IMG/VR virus record: IMGVR_UViG_3300013306_000006 | Span: 1-45,748 of that record | Reading direction: 5' to 3' (one strand) | From: a virus | Length of the DNA stretch: 45,748 nt | Shown here: positions 7,263 to 15,139 of the stretch, in pieces | How the letters are laid out: each line of letters starts with the position of its first letter | Position numbering within the stretch: the first letter of the stretch is position 1 | The notes under the pieces: model-generated | Seen by the model: only the letters and a program-made list of their open reading frames with translations | Database searches by the model: none | What the model was told of the DNA's origin: nothing | Program-made: the position numbers and the translations under genes

Positions 7263-7637
7263 CTACATTGCCGTATTGTAGTGCGAACCGCCAAATAGCC
7301 GCACGCCCGCCCACATGCAGAAGCGGCGCCACGCTGCAACGCCTGTCACCGCTGATGCTTCCTTGAAAACAGCATCAGCGACATCGCGCGGGACCTTGGC
7401 GGGCTTCGAGTACAGAAAGTCATGTACCGTCGCTGCCTCGTTCGAAGTGTTTCCGAAAAGCGCATAGGCGACGATCAGGCGGGGCACCGATGCGAAGTTC
7501 GTGACGAATCCTGGGGGAACTGTGAAAGTCTGCCCGGCCACGTCCGATTGATAGACGAGCGGCGCCGTCAACCGCCATGTCCCATCATCTCGCGGCGTCG
7601 CGTTCTCCACTTGGAGTTCGGAGAGAAACGCGCTCAT
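7263..7637 (-). CDS. DUF1353 family protein
   Basis: A 124-residue protein with the DUF1353 pattern: VPPGFVTNFASVPR near residues 41-54, then AATVHDFLYS near residues 68-77 and ADAVFKEA after it. The family is frequent near phage lysis genes and has a predicted peptidase- or nuclease-like His-Asp site, but no proven role. It is the last gene of the late minus operon, one nt after the lipoprotein gene. C-terminal residues are aromatic and Trp-rich. Confidence 0.75.
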   Translation of the reverse strand: MSAFLSELQVENATPRDDGTWRLTAPLVYQSDVAGQTFTVPPGFVTNFASVPRLIVAYALFGNTSNEAATVHDFLYSKPAKVPRDVADAVFKEASAVTGVAAWRRFCMWAGVRLFGGSHYNTAM

Positions 7638-7638
7638 G

Positions 7639-8076
7639 TTATTGCGCCTTCGCGAGCGCGATGGAAATCACCGCCTGGGCTCCCGTGATCGCAAGTTCTG
7701 CGGCTGTCCGCTGCGGATCGGGCAGGGCAGAGGCGGCGATCACGGTCAGGAGCTTCGGAACGCCCTCATTTACGGCCGTGGCAACGTCCGCAAGCGAAAG
7801 CGTCACGCTCACACCTGATGCGACCGGCGAAGCCGCCAGAGCGCAGATTTTGCCAATATCCGTCGATGCGAGCGATAAATCGGCGAGCGCCGATGCATTC
7901 GCCTGATTCAGGATCGTCATATCGGCAAGTACCGGCTGAATCACAGTGCATTGCTTCGAGACGACGTTTTGAACGTTCGCGATTAATTGCGCAGTTTCAG
8001 CGGGAGTAACGGGAGCGGGGGCGGCGCAAGCGCAAACGATGATAGCGGCCAGAGCCGCGAGGAATACCGATTTCAT
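7639..8076 (-). CDS. Lipoprotein in the lysis region
   Basis: A 145-residue protein with a lipoprotein-type signal: Lys-2, a hydrophobic run, then IIVCACAAP where Cys 16 or 18 would be lipidated. The mature part is Ala/Val-rich and largely helical with two further Cys residues. It lies two genes after the endolysin. Size and lipidation make an outer-membrane spanin-like role possible, yet no overlapping inner-membrane partner is seen, so this remains a guess. Confidence 0.65.
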   Translation of the reverse strand: MKSVFLAALAAIIVCACAAPAPVTPAETAQLIANVQNVVSKQCTVIQPVLADMTILNQANASALADLSLASTDIGKICALAASPVASGVSVTLSLADVATAVNEGVPKLLTVIAASALPDPQRTAAELAITGAQAVISIALAKAQ

Positions 8077-8086
8077 GGGGATAGCC

Positions 8087-8278
8087 TTATATAGATGCAG
8101 GCGCTTTCGCGGGAATGCTGAAAGGAAGGTTGGTTGCTGCGTGCCAAATCGGGACAGCGCTGATTAGCGTCCCGAGCATGGCGAAAAGAACCGGGTCATT
8201 AATGTGCAGCAAATCGCAAGCGATCCACGCAAGCACGAGAAACCCGACCGAAATCATTTTCAATAGAACGTCGTTCAT
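8087..8278 (-). CDS. Small membrane protein, candidate holin
   Basis: A 63-residue protein with two hydrophobic segments (VLLKMISVGFLVLAWIACDLL and VLFAMLGTLISAVPIW), joined by a short HINDP turn. Two-segment small proteins next to an endolysin are often holins. Its start overlaps the HNH-like gene stop by 4 nt. No family motif confirms the role; the coiled-coil protein at 9405 is an alternative candidate for pore control. Confidence 0.6.
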   Translation of the reverse strand: MNDVLLKMISVGFLVLAWIACDLLHINDPVLFAMLGTLISAVPIWHAATNLPFSIPAKAPASI

Positions 8279-8703
8279 TGAATGGCCTCGTCAGGGGAGA
8301 ATGTGAAACTAGAAAGTTGATTGCGTTGCATAATCCAGATCGGATATGGCAACAGGTGAATGCCGTGGTCTTTGCCGCGATGATGTTTTTCGCAGAGAAC
8401 GACCATGTTGTATTCCGAGTCGATGAAGTCAGAGTCTTCTTTGAACGTTGACCAATCGAAGTTTGGATGAATCGCGCGCATCTTTATCCAATCGATACCT
8501 TCGGTATCCGCCCATTCCGCATGGAAATGGTGAACCTCGCGCTTTTCTTTCGTTCCGCAAACCCAACAAGGAGTATCGAGAACCTTTATTAGGTGATGTT
8601 TGGTGCGGGAAAATAACGCCGACTCCTTGCGCGGCGAATGATCGGGGTAAAAAATATCGATAACGATTGTTTCGTGTTGCTCGTGTTCGTGTTCTATTGC
8701 CAT
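8275..8703 (-). CDS. HNH-like zinc-binding protein in the lysis cassette
   Basis: A 142-residue protein from ATG 8703 (TTG 8718 would lie in the terminator tail). CWVCGTKEKREVHHFHAEW near residues 43-61 and VVLCEKHHRGKDHGIH near residues 112-127 form the paired Cys and His pattern of HNH-type proteins. Many phages carry such ORFs between lysis genes, often as free-standing homing-type nucleases. The catalytic His would be in VHHFH. It is separated from the endolysin gene by a terminator. Confidence 0.65.
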   Translation of the reverse strand: MAIEHEHEQHETIVIDIFYPDHSPRKESALFSRTKHHLIKVLDTPCWVCGTKEKREVHHFHAEWADTEGIDWIKMRAIHPNFDWSTFKEDSDFIDSEYNMVVLCEKHHRGKDHGIHLLPYPIWIMQRNQLSSFTFSPDEAIQ

Positions 8704-8716
8704 GATGTCCAGACGC

Positions 8717-8740
8717 AAAAAAAGCCCGCACGCAGCAGGC
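8717..8740 (-). terminator. Terminator after the endolysin gene
   Basis: On the minus strand, GCCTGC pairs with GCGGGC (one G-T pair) around a 5-nt loop and is followed by seven T. It lies between the endolysin stop and the HNH-like gene. Confidence 0.8.
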
Positions 8741-8760
8741 TTGATTCGATTGTGATTTGG

Positions 8761-9408
8761 CTAGATGCCGAGAGCGGCCTTACAGCGCGCATAACGCGCG
8801 TCGCGGTCTTCCTTGCCGAGCATTGCCGGGTTGATGCGCTTCGTTATGGCGTCGAAATCGCCGGATTCAGCGAGGCTGTTCAGACCGTGATTGATCCAGT
8901 AGAACCCGGCAACCATCGCGCCCGTTGCCGCGTCGGTTCGGACAAGGTCAGGGTTTGCAACGATGTCGATACCCGTCCCTTCCTTCGCCGCCTGGAAGTT
9001 CGCGAGGAACGTGGTTTGAACCGGCCCCGAGCCCCGGTACTTCCAGCCGTCGCAGGATGCCGTTCCACCGTTACCGTAGCGGTTCCCGTAGACCATGTTT
9101 GCAATCTGCGTTTGGCGGGCGATGGGGACGGCCTTTTCTGAGGGTTGCCGCCCGAGCTTCACTGCAACGGCATAGGTCATGACGCGAGGAAAGGTCGCCA
9201 TCAAAGCAGGGATTGCGTAATCGAACGATTCCGACAAAAGCTTCAGGCCCGCGCTTTCGTGACCAATCTGAGCCAAGAATGCGGCGAGACGTTGCGGCGT
9301 GTTGATGGAGTACTTGACGCACGCGGCCTGCAATGGCGCCGCCCATCGTTCCGCACTAACGATCAACGGCTGCACCGTTGCCATCAATAAAGCAGGAGTG
9401 ACGATCAT
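8761..9408 (-). CDS. Endolysin, GH19 chitinase-like
   Basis: A 215-residue protein. FLAQIGHESAGLKLLSESFDYA at residues about 44-65 carries the GH19 catalytic Glu (51) and a second acidic residue (60). YGNRYGNGG, YRGSGPVQTT and a C-terminal RINPAMLG segment also match phage GH19 lysozymes. It cleaves peptidoglycan at the end of infection. No signal peptide is apparent. Start overlaps the membrane coiled-coil gene by ATGA, consistent with a lysis operon. Confidence 0.88.
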   Translation of the reverse strand: MIVTPALLMATVQPLIVSAERWAAPLQAACVKYSINTPQRLAAFLAQIGHESAGLKLLSESFDYAIPALMATFPRVMTYAVAVKLGRQPSEKAVPIARQTQIANMVYGNRYGNGGTASCDGWKYRGSGPVQTTFLANFQAAKEGTGIDIVANPDLVRTDAATGAMVAGFYWINHGLNSLAESGDFDAITKRINPAMLGKEDRDARYARCKAALGI

Positions 9409-9704
9409 GGTTTATCCGCCTTCCGGTCTAGTTTTTCGTCAATGCGCTCTAGCTTCTTGAAGATCGCATCAACGGCGCGGTTCATCGTTTCTATGGATGA
9501 CGTAAGCGCTGTGGTCGTAACGTACGTTTCGGCGCAATGGAGTTTGAATTTCGCTAGGTCATCCTTGATCCAGTCAGCAGCCAAGTTCGAATCGCGGTCT
9601 GTTTGATCCACCTTGGCATGCAGGCTTCGGAACAGCCACCACAGCACCACGCCAGCCCCACCCGCAAACAGGATCAGCCACGTGTTGAGTGTTTGAAAAT
9701 CCAT
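9405..9704 (-). CDS. Membrane-anchored coiled-coil protein, lysis region
   Basis: A 99-residue protein with one N-terminal membrane segment (residues about 8-25, WLILFAGGAGVVLWWLF) and a charged helical remainder ending in IFKKLERIDEKLDRKADKP, which looks like a coiled coil. It is the first gene of the lysis cassette and overlaps the endolysin start. Such proteins are annotated in phages as holin accessory or i-spanin-like; the sequence does not settle which. Confidence 0.65.
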   Translation of the reverse strand: MDFQTLNTWLILFAGGAGVVLWWLFRSLHAKVDQTDRDSNLAADWIKDDLAKFKLHCAETYVTTTALTSSIETMNRAVDAIFKKLERIDEKLDRKADKP

Positions 9705-9731
9705 CTATTTCCTAGTTTTTAAAAATAGCTC

Positions 9732-9760
9732 TTGAACTGCTACCGTAAAGGTAGTATTGT
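9732..9760 (+). promoter_or_regulatory. Promoter with operator for the SGNH lipoprotein
   Basis: TTGAAC, a 17-nt spacer holding the perfect palindrome CTACC-GTAAA-GGTAG (9740-9754), then TATTGT. AAATA lies 4 nt before the -35, as in the early promoters. This places a plus-strand gene in the late region under the same control. Confidence 0.8.
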
Positions 9761-9841
9761 TCTTCCATCGAACACGCGAAGGGGTTAGAAATGAAAGCAG
9801 ATATGATTCGTCTCTCGAACAAAAAAGCAGCGGGGGAGAAA

Positions 9842-10591
9842 ATGTCGCGAGGTTTAGTCGGGTGCCTTATGGGAGTGGTCGTGATTGCATGCAGCGCGTG
9901 CGGAGGCGGTGGGGGAGGATCAACCGCGCCCGCGCCAGTTGTAGCGAAAGCTCCAAATTCGGTACTTATCGCCGAATACGGCGATTCGACAACTGCCGGA
10001 TGGCAAGTGAATAACGGCGTTGGCGCTAATACATCGGCGTCTGAACCGGTAGAACTGCAGAGCTACTTGCAGGCGCAGTTTGGTACGACGGTGACGGTAT
10101 CAAACCAGGGCGTTGGCGGCACGGAAGCATCCCAATTGCTCAATGGAACAGATGGAACACACGGGGCATGGTTCAACGAAATTGCGGCATCAAAAGCGCA
10201 AATCGTTACGTTCAATTTTTCCTTGAACGATGCGTTTTTCTCAGTCACGCAGCGAGACGGGACCATTAACGAAAGCGTTGACCAATACAAAGGCTACATG
10301 GTTGCCCTTATCGAGGGCGCCAAGTCCGCTGGAAAGAAGGTAGTTGTGTACACGCCAAACCCGACGTGCGAGGCAGTCCGCGTGCCGATCCTTCCTCAGT
10401 ACGTCGATGCACTGAAGGCTGTTGCGGCATCGGAAAACGTTCCGATCGTTGACAATTACGGGATCATTTCAGCGATGCCGAATTGGCAAGCAATGCTTTC
10501 TGATTGCCTCCACCCAAACGACGCGCTATACGCAATCAAGGCTAAGAACGAAGCAGACGTTTTAGCCCCGATTGTCAAATCGCTCCTCTAG
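9842..10591 (+). CDS. SGNH/GDSL hydrolase lipoprotein (moron)
   Basis: A 249-residue protein from ATG 9842; ATG 9791 in frame would add 17 charged residues before the signal. It begins with a lipoprotein signal (VVVIAC lipobox, then a Gly-rich linker). The hydrolase blocks are complete: Y-GDS with the nucleophile Ser (about 49), NQGVGG (about 88-93), SLND (Asn about 128) and DCLH (Asp about 221, His about 224). It would be an outer-membrane esterase or acyl hydrolase. It opposes the late genes and has its own operator-controlled promoter, so it is probably expressed in the prophage and could modify the cell surface. Confidence 0.85.
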   Translation: MSRGLVGCLMGVVVIACSACGGGGGGSTAPAPVVAKAPNSVLIAEYGDSTTAGWQVNNGVGANTSASEPVELQSYLQAQFGTTVTVSNQGVGGTEASQLLNGTDGTHGAWFNEIAASKAQIVTFNFSLNDAFFSVTQRDGTINESVDQYKGYMVALIEGAKSAGKKVVVYTPNPTCEAVRVPILPQYVDALKAVAASENVPIVDNYGIISAMPNWQAMLSDCLHPNDALYAIKAKNEADVLAPIVKSLL

Positions 10592-10773
10592 GCAGGCGTG
10601 GGCCACTCCTTGGCGACCGGAGCCGGTATCGATTCGTAGAATTCTTTATAGCGCGAATCGTCGGCTCCAACGCTACCCTGATACGGGAATGCAGATGTGT
10701 CCTGCGCGCACCCAAAAACCGAACTAATCGACGTTTCGGATGCGTCCGAAAACGCTACAAAAATCGTGTTCAT
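10588..10773 (-). CDS. Small tail-fibre-associated protein
   Basis: A 61-residue protein: NTIFVAFSDASETSISSVF at the start and DDSRYKEFYESIP near the end. This resembles short phage proteins encoded right after tail fibres, possibly fibre assembly or tip proteins. It starts at the fibre stop in an ATGA overlap. Its 3' end overlaps the lipoprotein gene by 4 nt on the opposite strand. Confidence 0.65.
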   Translation of the reverse strand: MNTIFVAFSDASETSISSVFGCAQDTSAFPYQGSVGADDSRYKEFYESIPAPVAKEWPTPA

Positions 10774-12164
10774 CAGATTGTGTATCCGCTAAGGCTGATT
10801 GTGAATGACGGCGTTCCGGTCGAATTGAGCGCGATGTAATAGATCGTTTGCGGCGTTGTGATGTCGATTACGAAGCCGCCTGCAACGCTCACACCGTTTG
10901 CGCCCAACCCGTACAGGCCGGAGCCTGAAGCGTCAGTTGCGACGTTTAGGCCGAGCGAGGAAGAGGAAGAGGATGATACTTGCAGGTTTCCATTCGCAGA
11001 AATAGCATTCGGAGGAACGCACACCGCTACGGACAGAAGCGTATAAGACGCTTGGGGCGTAGCAGTCGTTAGTACGTTTATCTGCGGGAAAATGAACTTC
11101 CTATTACGCTGGTATCCACCATTGAATTTTCCGGTGGAGCTTGTAGGCCACACAGCAATCAATGCGGACGCTGTATATCCAGCGGGCAGGTTCGCACCGC
11201 CGTACACTGTCGGCTGAACGCCTGAAGTCGCGTTTTTTGCGAGGATGCTTTGTGCGCCCGTAGTCGGATTGTAAAGAGCGTAGATCGCCAGAAATCCGCT
11301 GTTTGGCGGCGCTCCCGTATCCATGCCGCCAGCGCCAGTGGTAGCCGTATTAACCGTCTGGTTAAACGCGCCGAGTCTAAAGGCTTGCCCGCCGATAGCC
11401 GTTCCAACAACGATTTCATCGGCCGTGAAATTAAGCGTTTGCCCGAGAATAGTGTTAGCAGCCTTCAAGTTTGATGCCGAGCCGATCGGACCAGACGGAG
11501 CGCCTTGAATCTGCGCAAGCAACGAATTTCCTAGAAACGGAGCACCCGAAACCTTCGATATATTCGCGGCTGTAATGGTTGTTTGACCAAACGCTACTGT
11601 GATGACGTACAACGCAGTAGTGCCGATAGGAGTGGCGGGCGTTGCCTGAGTTCCGCTAGTTGCAGCGGCACCCGCTGTAAGGGTTAGCTGAACAGTGTCC
11701 TGCCGGGTCGTGTTCTGTGCAACCCCCGTTCCGTTTGGCCCGCTAAACGCCTGGGTAGGATTTGATGCATTGTAGTAAGGCAAGACGACTGGATTAACAT
11801 CTGCTTCAACAAAGTTCGCAGAGACCAGGTAATTGATAGAAAAGCCAGAGGTTAGTGGCGCAGCAATCGCAAGCGTCTGCGAGTTCAGCATGACACCCTG
11901 CTTGACCAACTGATGCGCGATGTCTGCGGGCAAGGACGAATACGGCGTGTTGTCCAAATTTTGAAGCGCGTACGCGGACCCTGCGTTGATCGTAACTGCG
12001 AGCGACGCGGGAATGGCAGGAACGCATCCAAGGCCCGAAAACAGATTGCTTGTTCCGAACACGTCTTGCATTAGCATTCCTAGTGCAGTCAACGCAAATC
12101 GGTTCGTGTTGAGAATGTCGGTTTCAAGCGGGATACTTCCCGCATATACGATCTGGCGATCCAT
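10773..12164 (-). CDS. Tail fibre protein
   Basis: A 463-residue protein rich in Thr, Ala, Ser and Gly, with an N-terminal MDRQIVYAGSIPLETDILNT that looks like a baseplate-attachment segment. A Ser-rich run lies near the C-terminal domain, which ends in a beta-rich TPSFTISLSGYTI. ATG 12164 is chosen because the longer frame to 12251 would translate through the terminator hairpin. It likely forms the host-recognition fibre. Its position after the gpI-like gene and before a tiny fibre-associated gene matches P2/Mu-type order. Confidence 0.75.
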   Translation of the reverse strand: MDRQIVYAGSIPLETDILNTNRFALTALGMLMQDVFGTSNLFSGLGCVPAIPASLAVTINAGSAYALQNLDNTPYSSLPADIAHQLVKQGVMLNSQTLAIAAPLTSGFSINYLVSANFVEADVNPVVLPYYNASNPTQAFSGPNGTGVAQNTTRQDTVQLTLTAGAAATSGTQATPATPIGTTALYVITVAFGQTTITAANISKVSGAPFLGNSLLAQIQGAPSGPIGSASNLKAANTILGQTLNFTADEIVVGTAIGGQAFRLGAFNQTVNTATTGAGGMDTGAPPNSGFLAIYALYNPTTGAQSILAKNATSGVQPTVYGGANLPAGYTASALIAVWPTSSTGKFNGGYQRNRKFIFPQINVLTTATPQASYTLLSVAVCVPPNAISANGNLQVSSSSSSSLGLNVATDASGSGLYGLGANGVSVAGGFVIDITTPQTIYYIALNSTGTPSFTISLSGYTI

Positions 12165-12180
12165 TCGTTTTAGTTCCTGA

Positions 12181-12221
12181 AAAAGAAAAAGCCCCGCGAG
12201 CGCGGTGCCTTTGTGCGGGGC
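12181..12221 (-). terminator. Terminator between baseplate and fibre genes
   Basis: On the minus strand GCGGGGC (12221-12215 side reads GCCCCGC) pairs with GCGGGGC across an 17-nt loop that may itself pair (GCACCGCGC), followed by TTTTTCTTTT. It separates the gpI-like gene from the fibre gene. Confidence 0.7.
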
Positions 12222-12229
12222 ATTGCTGG

Positions 12230-12895
12230 TTAGTTTTGGATTCGCATCCAAGCTATCGTTGCCACAGGGATAACGGAGGCGACAGCGGCGTATATCTGCG
12301 CGTCAGTGATTCCGGTCTGTGAACTTGAAATGTTTGCGTATTCGAGTTGCGATCCGCGAGAGTAGCCACCAACCGAAGTGCCGTAGCCGCCTACATTTGG
12401 AATGCCGGAACCAAGAGGGCGGTATGCAGTAACGAACGCCTGATAGGCAAGCATGCGCGAGCCGTACGAGCCAGCGACGCCATACCCAATGAGAGGCCCG
12501 CCATAAACGCCCGTATCTGCTGGACGTTGCGGCTCTATGATCGTCGGCGCGCGCCCGGTCAAGTCTGTAAGTATCTTGACGACAGCGGCCCTTGTTCCTC
12601 GCTCTCTGATGATGTTGATCTTTATCCGGTTCCGGTAGGCCGAATCAGATTCACCCGGATTGCGAGGCAATCCATTAGGACCGAAATAATCAGCCGCTAA
12701 GAGGTCTAGCCAACCATCCGTCGATGTTTGCAAACGCGTCTGCAAGACCATGTACGCATATGCCGAATAAACGGCAGACAGCGCGTTCGATACGCCCCTC
12801 AAGATGGCATCTAACAACGGATGAAATGAGCCGAACCAGCCTTTCGGAATGCGCTCACTAAGGCGTGCAAAAATGTCTGCTTGGTCACCTGTCAT
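12230..12895 (-). CDS. Baseplate/tail protein, gpI-like
   Basis: A 221-residue protein following the gpJ-like baseplate gene, as gpI follows gpJ in P2. The first half (DIFARLSERIPKGWF, LDAILRGVSNALSAVYSAYAYM, NPGESDSAYRNRI) resembles small baseplate wedge-fibre connector proteins, and the second half is Gly/Tyr-rich. It probably joins the fibre to the wedge. It overlaps the J-like gene by 1 nt. A terminator follows its stop. Confidence 0.7.
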   Translation of the reverse strand: MTGDQADIFARLSERIPKGWFGSFHPLLDAILRGVSNALSAVYSAYAYMVLQTRLQTSTDGWLDLLAADYFGPNGLPRNPGESDSAYRNRIKINIIRERGTRAAVVKILTDLTGRAPTIIEPQRPADTGVYGGPLIGYGVAGSYGSRMLAYQAFVTAYRPLGSGIPNVGGYGTSVGGYSRGSQLEYANISSSQTGITDAQIYAAVASVIPVATIAWMRIQN

Positions 12896-14046
12896 TAAAT
12901 CACCGATACAGAATTCGTCTTGATGACTTGCTTGTTCGTAGCCAGAACGTCGGCAGTGCCACCGTTGAGCGTGTAACTAAGTATGCTAGTCACGTCAGAC
13001 GACGCATCTAGAGCGACTTGACCAAGACGAAAATAAGACAGGCTTTGACCGAGAGTCAGGGAATTCACATAAGCTGTGATTGCCTGCGCTACCAGAGCGG
13101 CGGTAGCTGAATGCCCTGCACCTACGGACGTAGTTTGTATCGACATCGACACGACAGCGAACACATCGACGGGGCCGAAGACACCGAACGTTGACGTGAA
13201 AGGTCGCACGACATCGATAGCATTTGATACGGTTGCGAGAGTTGGGGCGGGAGGGGCTCCTGAGCCGTCATCTACGACGACATAGAAATATCCCATCTGA
13301 GTAACACCCGCATACGTCTGGTTCTCAGTTATGGTGAATGTGAAGTTCGAGCCAAGCGCCGTGATAGCTGCGCCAATTGCTTGCTTCGTTGCTCGCGCGA
13401 GAGAGGCAAGGTAGCCAACGAATCGAATTCGAGCCGATGCATCGCTTTCAGCATTTACGCCATTGGAAAACGCAAGCGCATTGGATACGGTATCTACGCC
13501 GCTGATGGACTGGAAAAGCGCGCTGATTGTCCCGGCAGATACATTGCCGGATGCATCGGGCAAGTTCAGCGAGTTATTACCCGGCGTGATTCCGACAACC
13601 GAACAAGTCACCGACGCGGTTCCAGCGGGGATAACAAACCCGCCTAGCGTTACGCTGTACGCAGGGTTGCTTGTGTCCGCTATTACTTGATATTGCTGTG
13701 TGCCGTCGCCAGTCTGGACAATCGAGAGGACCGGGATTAGTGCTTGTTGAGTTGGCGTAAATCTAGCGAACGTGACTTGCCCGCTTGCGGGCGTCGGGGC
13801 TAAACGGGCGAACCCGAATTGAGCGAGCCACGAATCAAGATCAGCACCATTCGAAGTTACGGCGCGAGTTAGCGCGATCGCATTCAGGATAAGCGATTGA
13901 AGCCACATTGCGACCCATGCAGTTCCTTCGCCGATCGCCCGCAAGATCGAGCCTATAACGAAGTTGACTAGGACCGACGCCGCACCCTGAACGACGGATG
14001 CATAGCCGGTAATTATCTGCGTAAAAGACTGGCTATTTACGGTCAT
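12895..14046 (-). CDS. Baseplate J-like protein
   Basis: A 383-residue protein of the baseplate J family. Recognisable parts are GTAWVAMWLQSLI near the start, ADLDSWLAQFGFARL, then a beta domain with GTQQYQVIADTSN, GVDTVSNALAFSNGVNAESD ASARIRF region (residues about 170-200), and VVDDGSGAPP. J-like proteins form the baseplate wedge around the central hub. Start overlaps the preceding wedge gene by ATGA. Confidence 0.85.
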   Translation of the reverse strand: MTVNSQSFTQIITGYASVVQGAASVLVNFVIGSILRAIGEGTAWVAMWLQSLILNAIALTRAVTSNGADLDSWLAQFGFARLAPTPASGQVTFARFTPTQQALIPVLSIVQTGDGTQQYQVIADTSNPAYSVTLGGFVIPAGTASVTCSVVGITPGNNSLNLPDASGNVSAGTISALFQSISGVDTVSNALAFSNGVNAESDASARIRFVGYLASLARATKQAIGAAITALGSNFTFTITENQTYAGVTQMGYFYVVVDDGSGAPPAPTLATVSNAIDVVRPFTSTFGVFGPVDVFAVVSMSIQTTSVGAGHSATAALVAQAITAYVNSLTLGQSLSYFRLGQVALDASSDVTSILSYTLNGGTADVLATNKQVIKTNSVSVI

Positions 14047-14444
14047 TTATTGATGTCGAAAGATAGCGTGTCAGTCTCCCCCGTTACAAGGTTGACGTAC
14101 GCAATTGTTATGGTCGCGCCGTCGTTAAACGAGGCCACGTCGATAGTCGGTGAGGGGGAGCGAGAGACAGAGGGAAACGATAGAACAACAGACCGGACTA
14201 GTGCGCGGATATAAGGAGCGCTCAGTGTTGAGCCGATCTTTCGAGGAAGACCCGCCCCAAAATTAGGATGGTCCGAATAGTCCGCCGACGCGATAGGGTT
14301 TCCCGCCGAGTCGTTCCACGCGGGATTCGTCATGAGCGCGCGCAATATCTGTTGCGTGGTCGAATCCGAATCGTCCGCGATTAGTATGTCGCCTGTCGCT
14401 GATACCGTTAAATCATTCCCCCAATAATGGAAGATGTCGGGCAT
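14043..14444 (-). CDS. Baseplate wedge protein, gpW/gp25-like
   Basis: A 133-residue protein between the spike and J-like genes, the place of gpW/gp25 in contractile tails. Residues LRALMTNPAWNDSAGNP and FGAGLPRKIGSTLSAPYIRALVRS recall the gp25-like lysozyme-fold wedge proteins, which have lost catalysis. It likely initiates sheath attachment at the wedge. Both ends overlap neighbours by 1-4 nt. Confidence 0.75.
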   Translation of the reverse strand: MPDIFHYWGNDLTVSATGDILIADDSDSTTQQILRALMTNPAWNDSAGNPIASADYSDHPNFGAGLPRKIGSTLSAPYIRALVRSVVLSFPSVSRSPSPTIDVASFNDGATITIAYVNLVTGETDTLSFDINK

Positions 14445-15139
14445 TAACCGCCTTGTACTGTGCTGGTTAGTTGACTTGCGCCCATCGTCTGAAGCGGGAT
14501 GCTGGTCGGCGATCCTGACCCGGATGATGTATGCGTGTGGCTATTGAATAAGGAGACCATTGCCGAGGTTACGAACTGAAGCAGGGACTGACCCGTTGCG
14601 CCAATCTTGATAATCGGGGCGGTGATTGCGACTGATGTAGCAGAGACGATCGACGCCGCTCCTTGGACTGTTGCAGAGAGTGCCCCGGCAACGGTTGCGG
14701 TCAAGCCGCCCGCAACGTTGGCGATAAGGTTTCCTGCCGTATTGAGCCGAACATCGCCGTTCGTCATGAATTTCAGATAACTACCGCTCTTGTGGAAAAT
14801 CCACGTCTCGCCAGCCGGTATTGCTGGCGGCATGTTGACCGACGAAAAGAAACGACCGACTATGCGGGGGGCTTTGCTGTCGCCCTCGTTGAACGCAACC
14901 TGAACCATGTCGCCGATGTTGGGAGCAGTCGCTACCCCGAATCCTTTCCCAACGCCAACGGCGCCTAACGGAATCCATCCGGCAACTTCTTCGCCTTCCG
15001 GCTGCAAGATCACCTTGACGGCGTGCTTGTTAGGATCGTACGAACTTATCTCGCCAGTGCGAGGCTTGGCGATAGCTCGCGACGCCAATTCAGATTGTTG
15101 CCGCGCCATGTTGCTTAGCTGCTGAAATGCGCGGCTCAT
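14444..15139 (-). CDS. Baseplate spike protein, gpV-like
   Basis: A 231-residue protein. The N-terminal OB-like domain (TGEISSYDPNKHAVKVILQP, WIPLGAVG, PNIGDMVQVAFNEGD) is followed by a Thr/Ala/Val repeat region that would form a beta-helix. A His-x-His segment (NSHTHTSSGSGSP) near residue 205 is the apex iron-binding type motif. It would pierce the outer membrane on contraction. It lies between the gpD-like hub and wedge genes. Confidence 0.85.
   Translation of the reverse strand: MSRAFQQLSNMARQQSELASRAIAKPRTGEISSYDPNKHAVKVILQPEGEEVAGWIPLGAVGVGKGFGVATAPNIGDMVQVAFNEGDSKAPRIVGRFFSSVNMPPAIPAGETWIFHKSGSYLKFMTNGDVRLNTAGNLIANVAGGLTATVAGALSATVQGAASIVSATSVAITAPIIKIGATGQSLLQFVTSAMVSLFNSHTHTSSGSGSPTSIPLQTMGASQLTSTVQGG

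Noticed and set aside
12165-12251. Longer N-terminus of the tail fibre
   Set aside because: It would translate through the terminator hairpin. ATG 12164 gives a natural fibre start.
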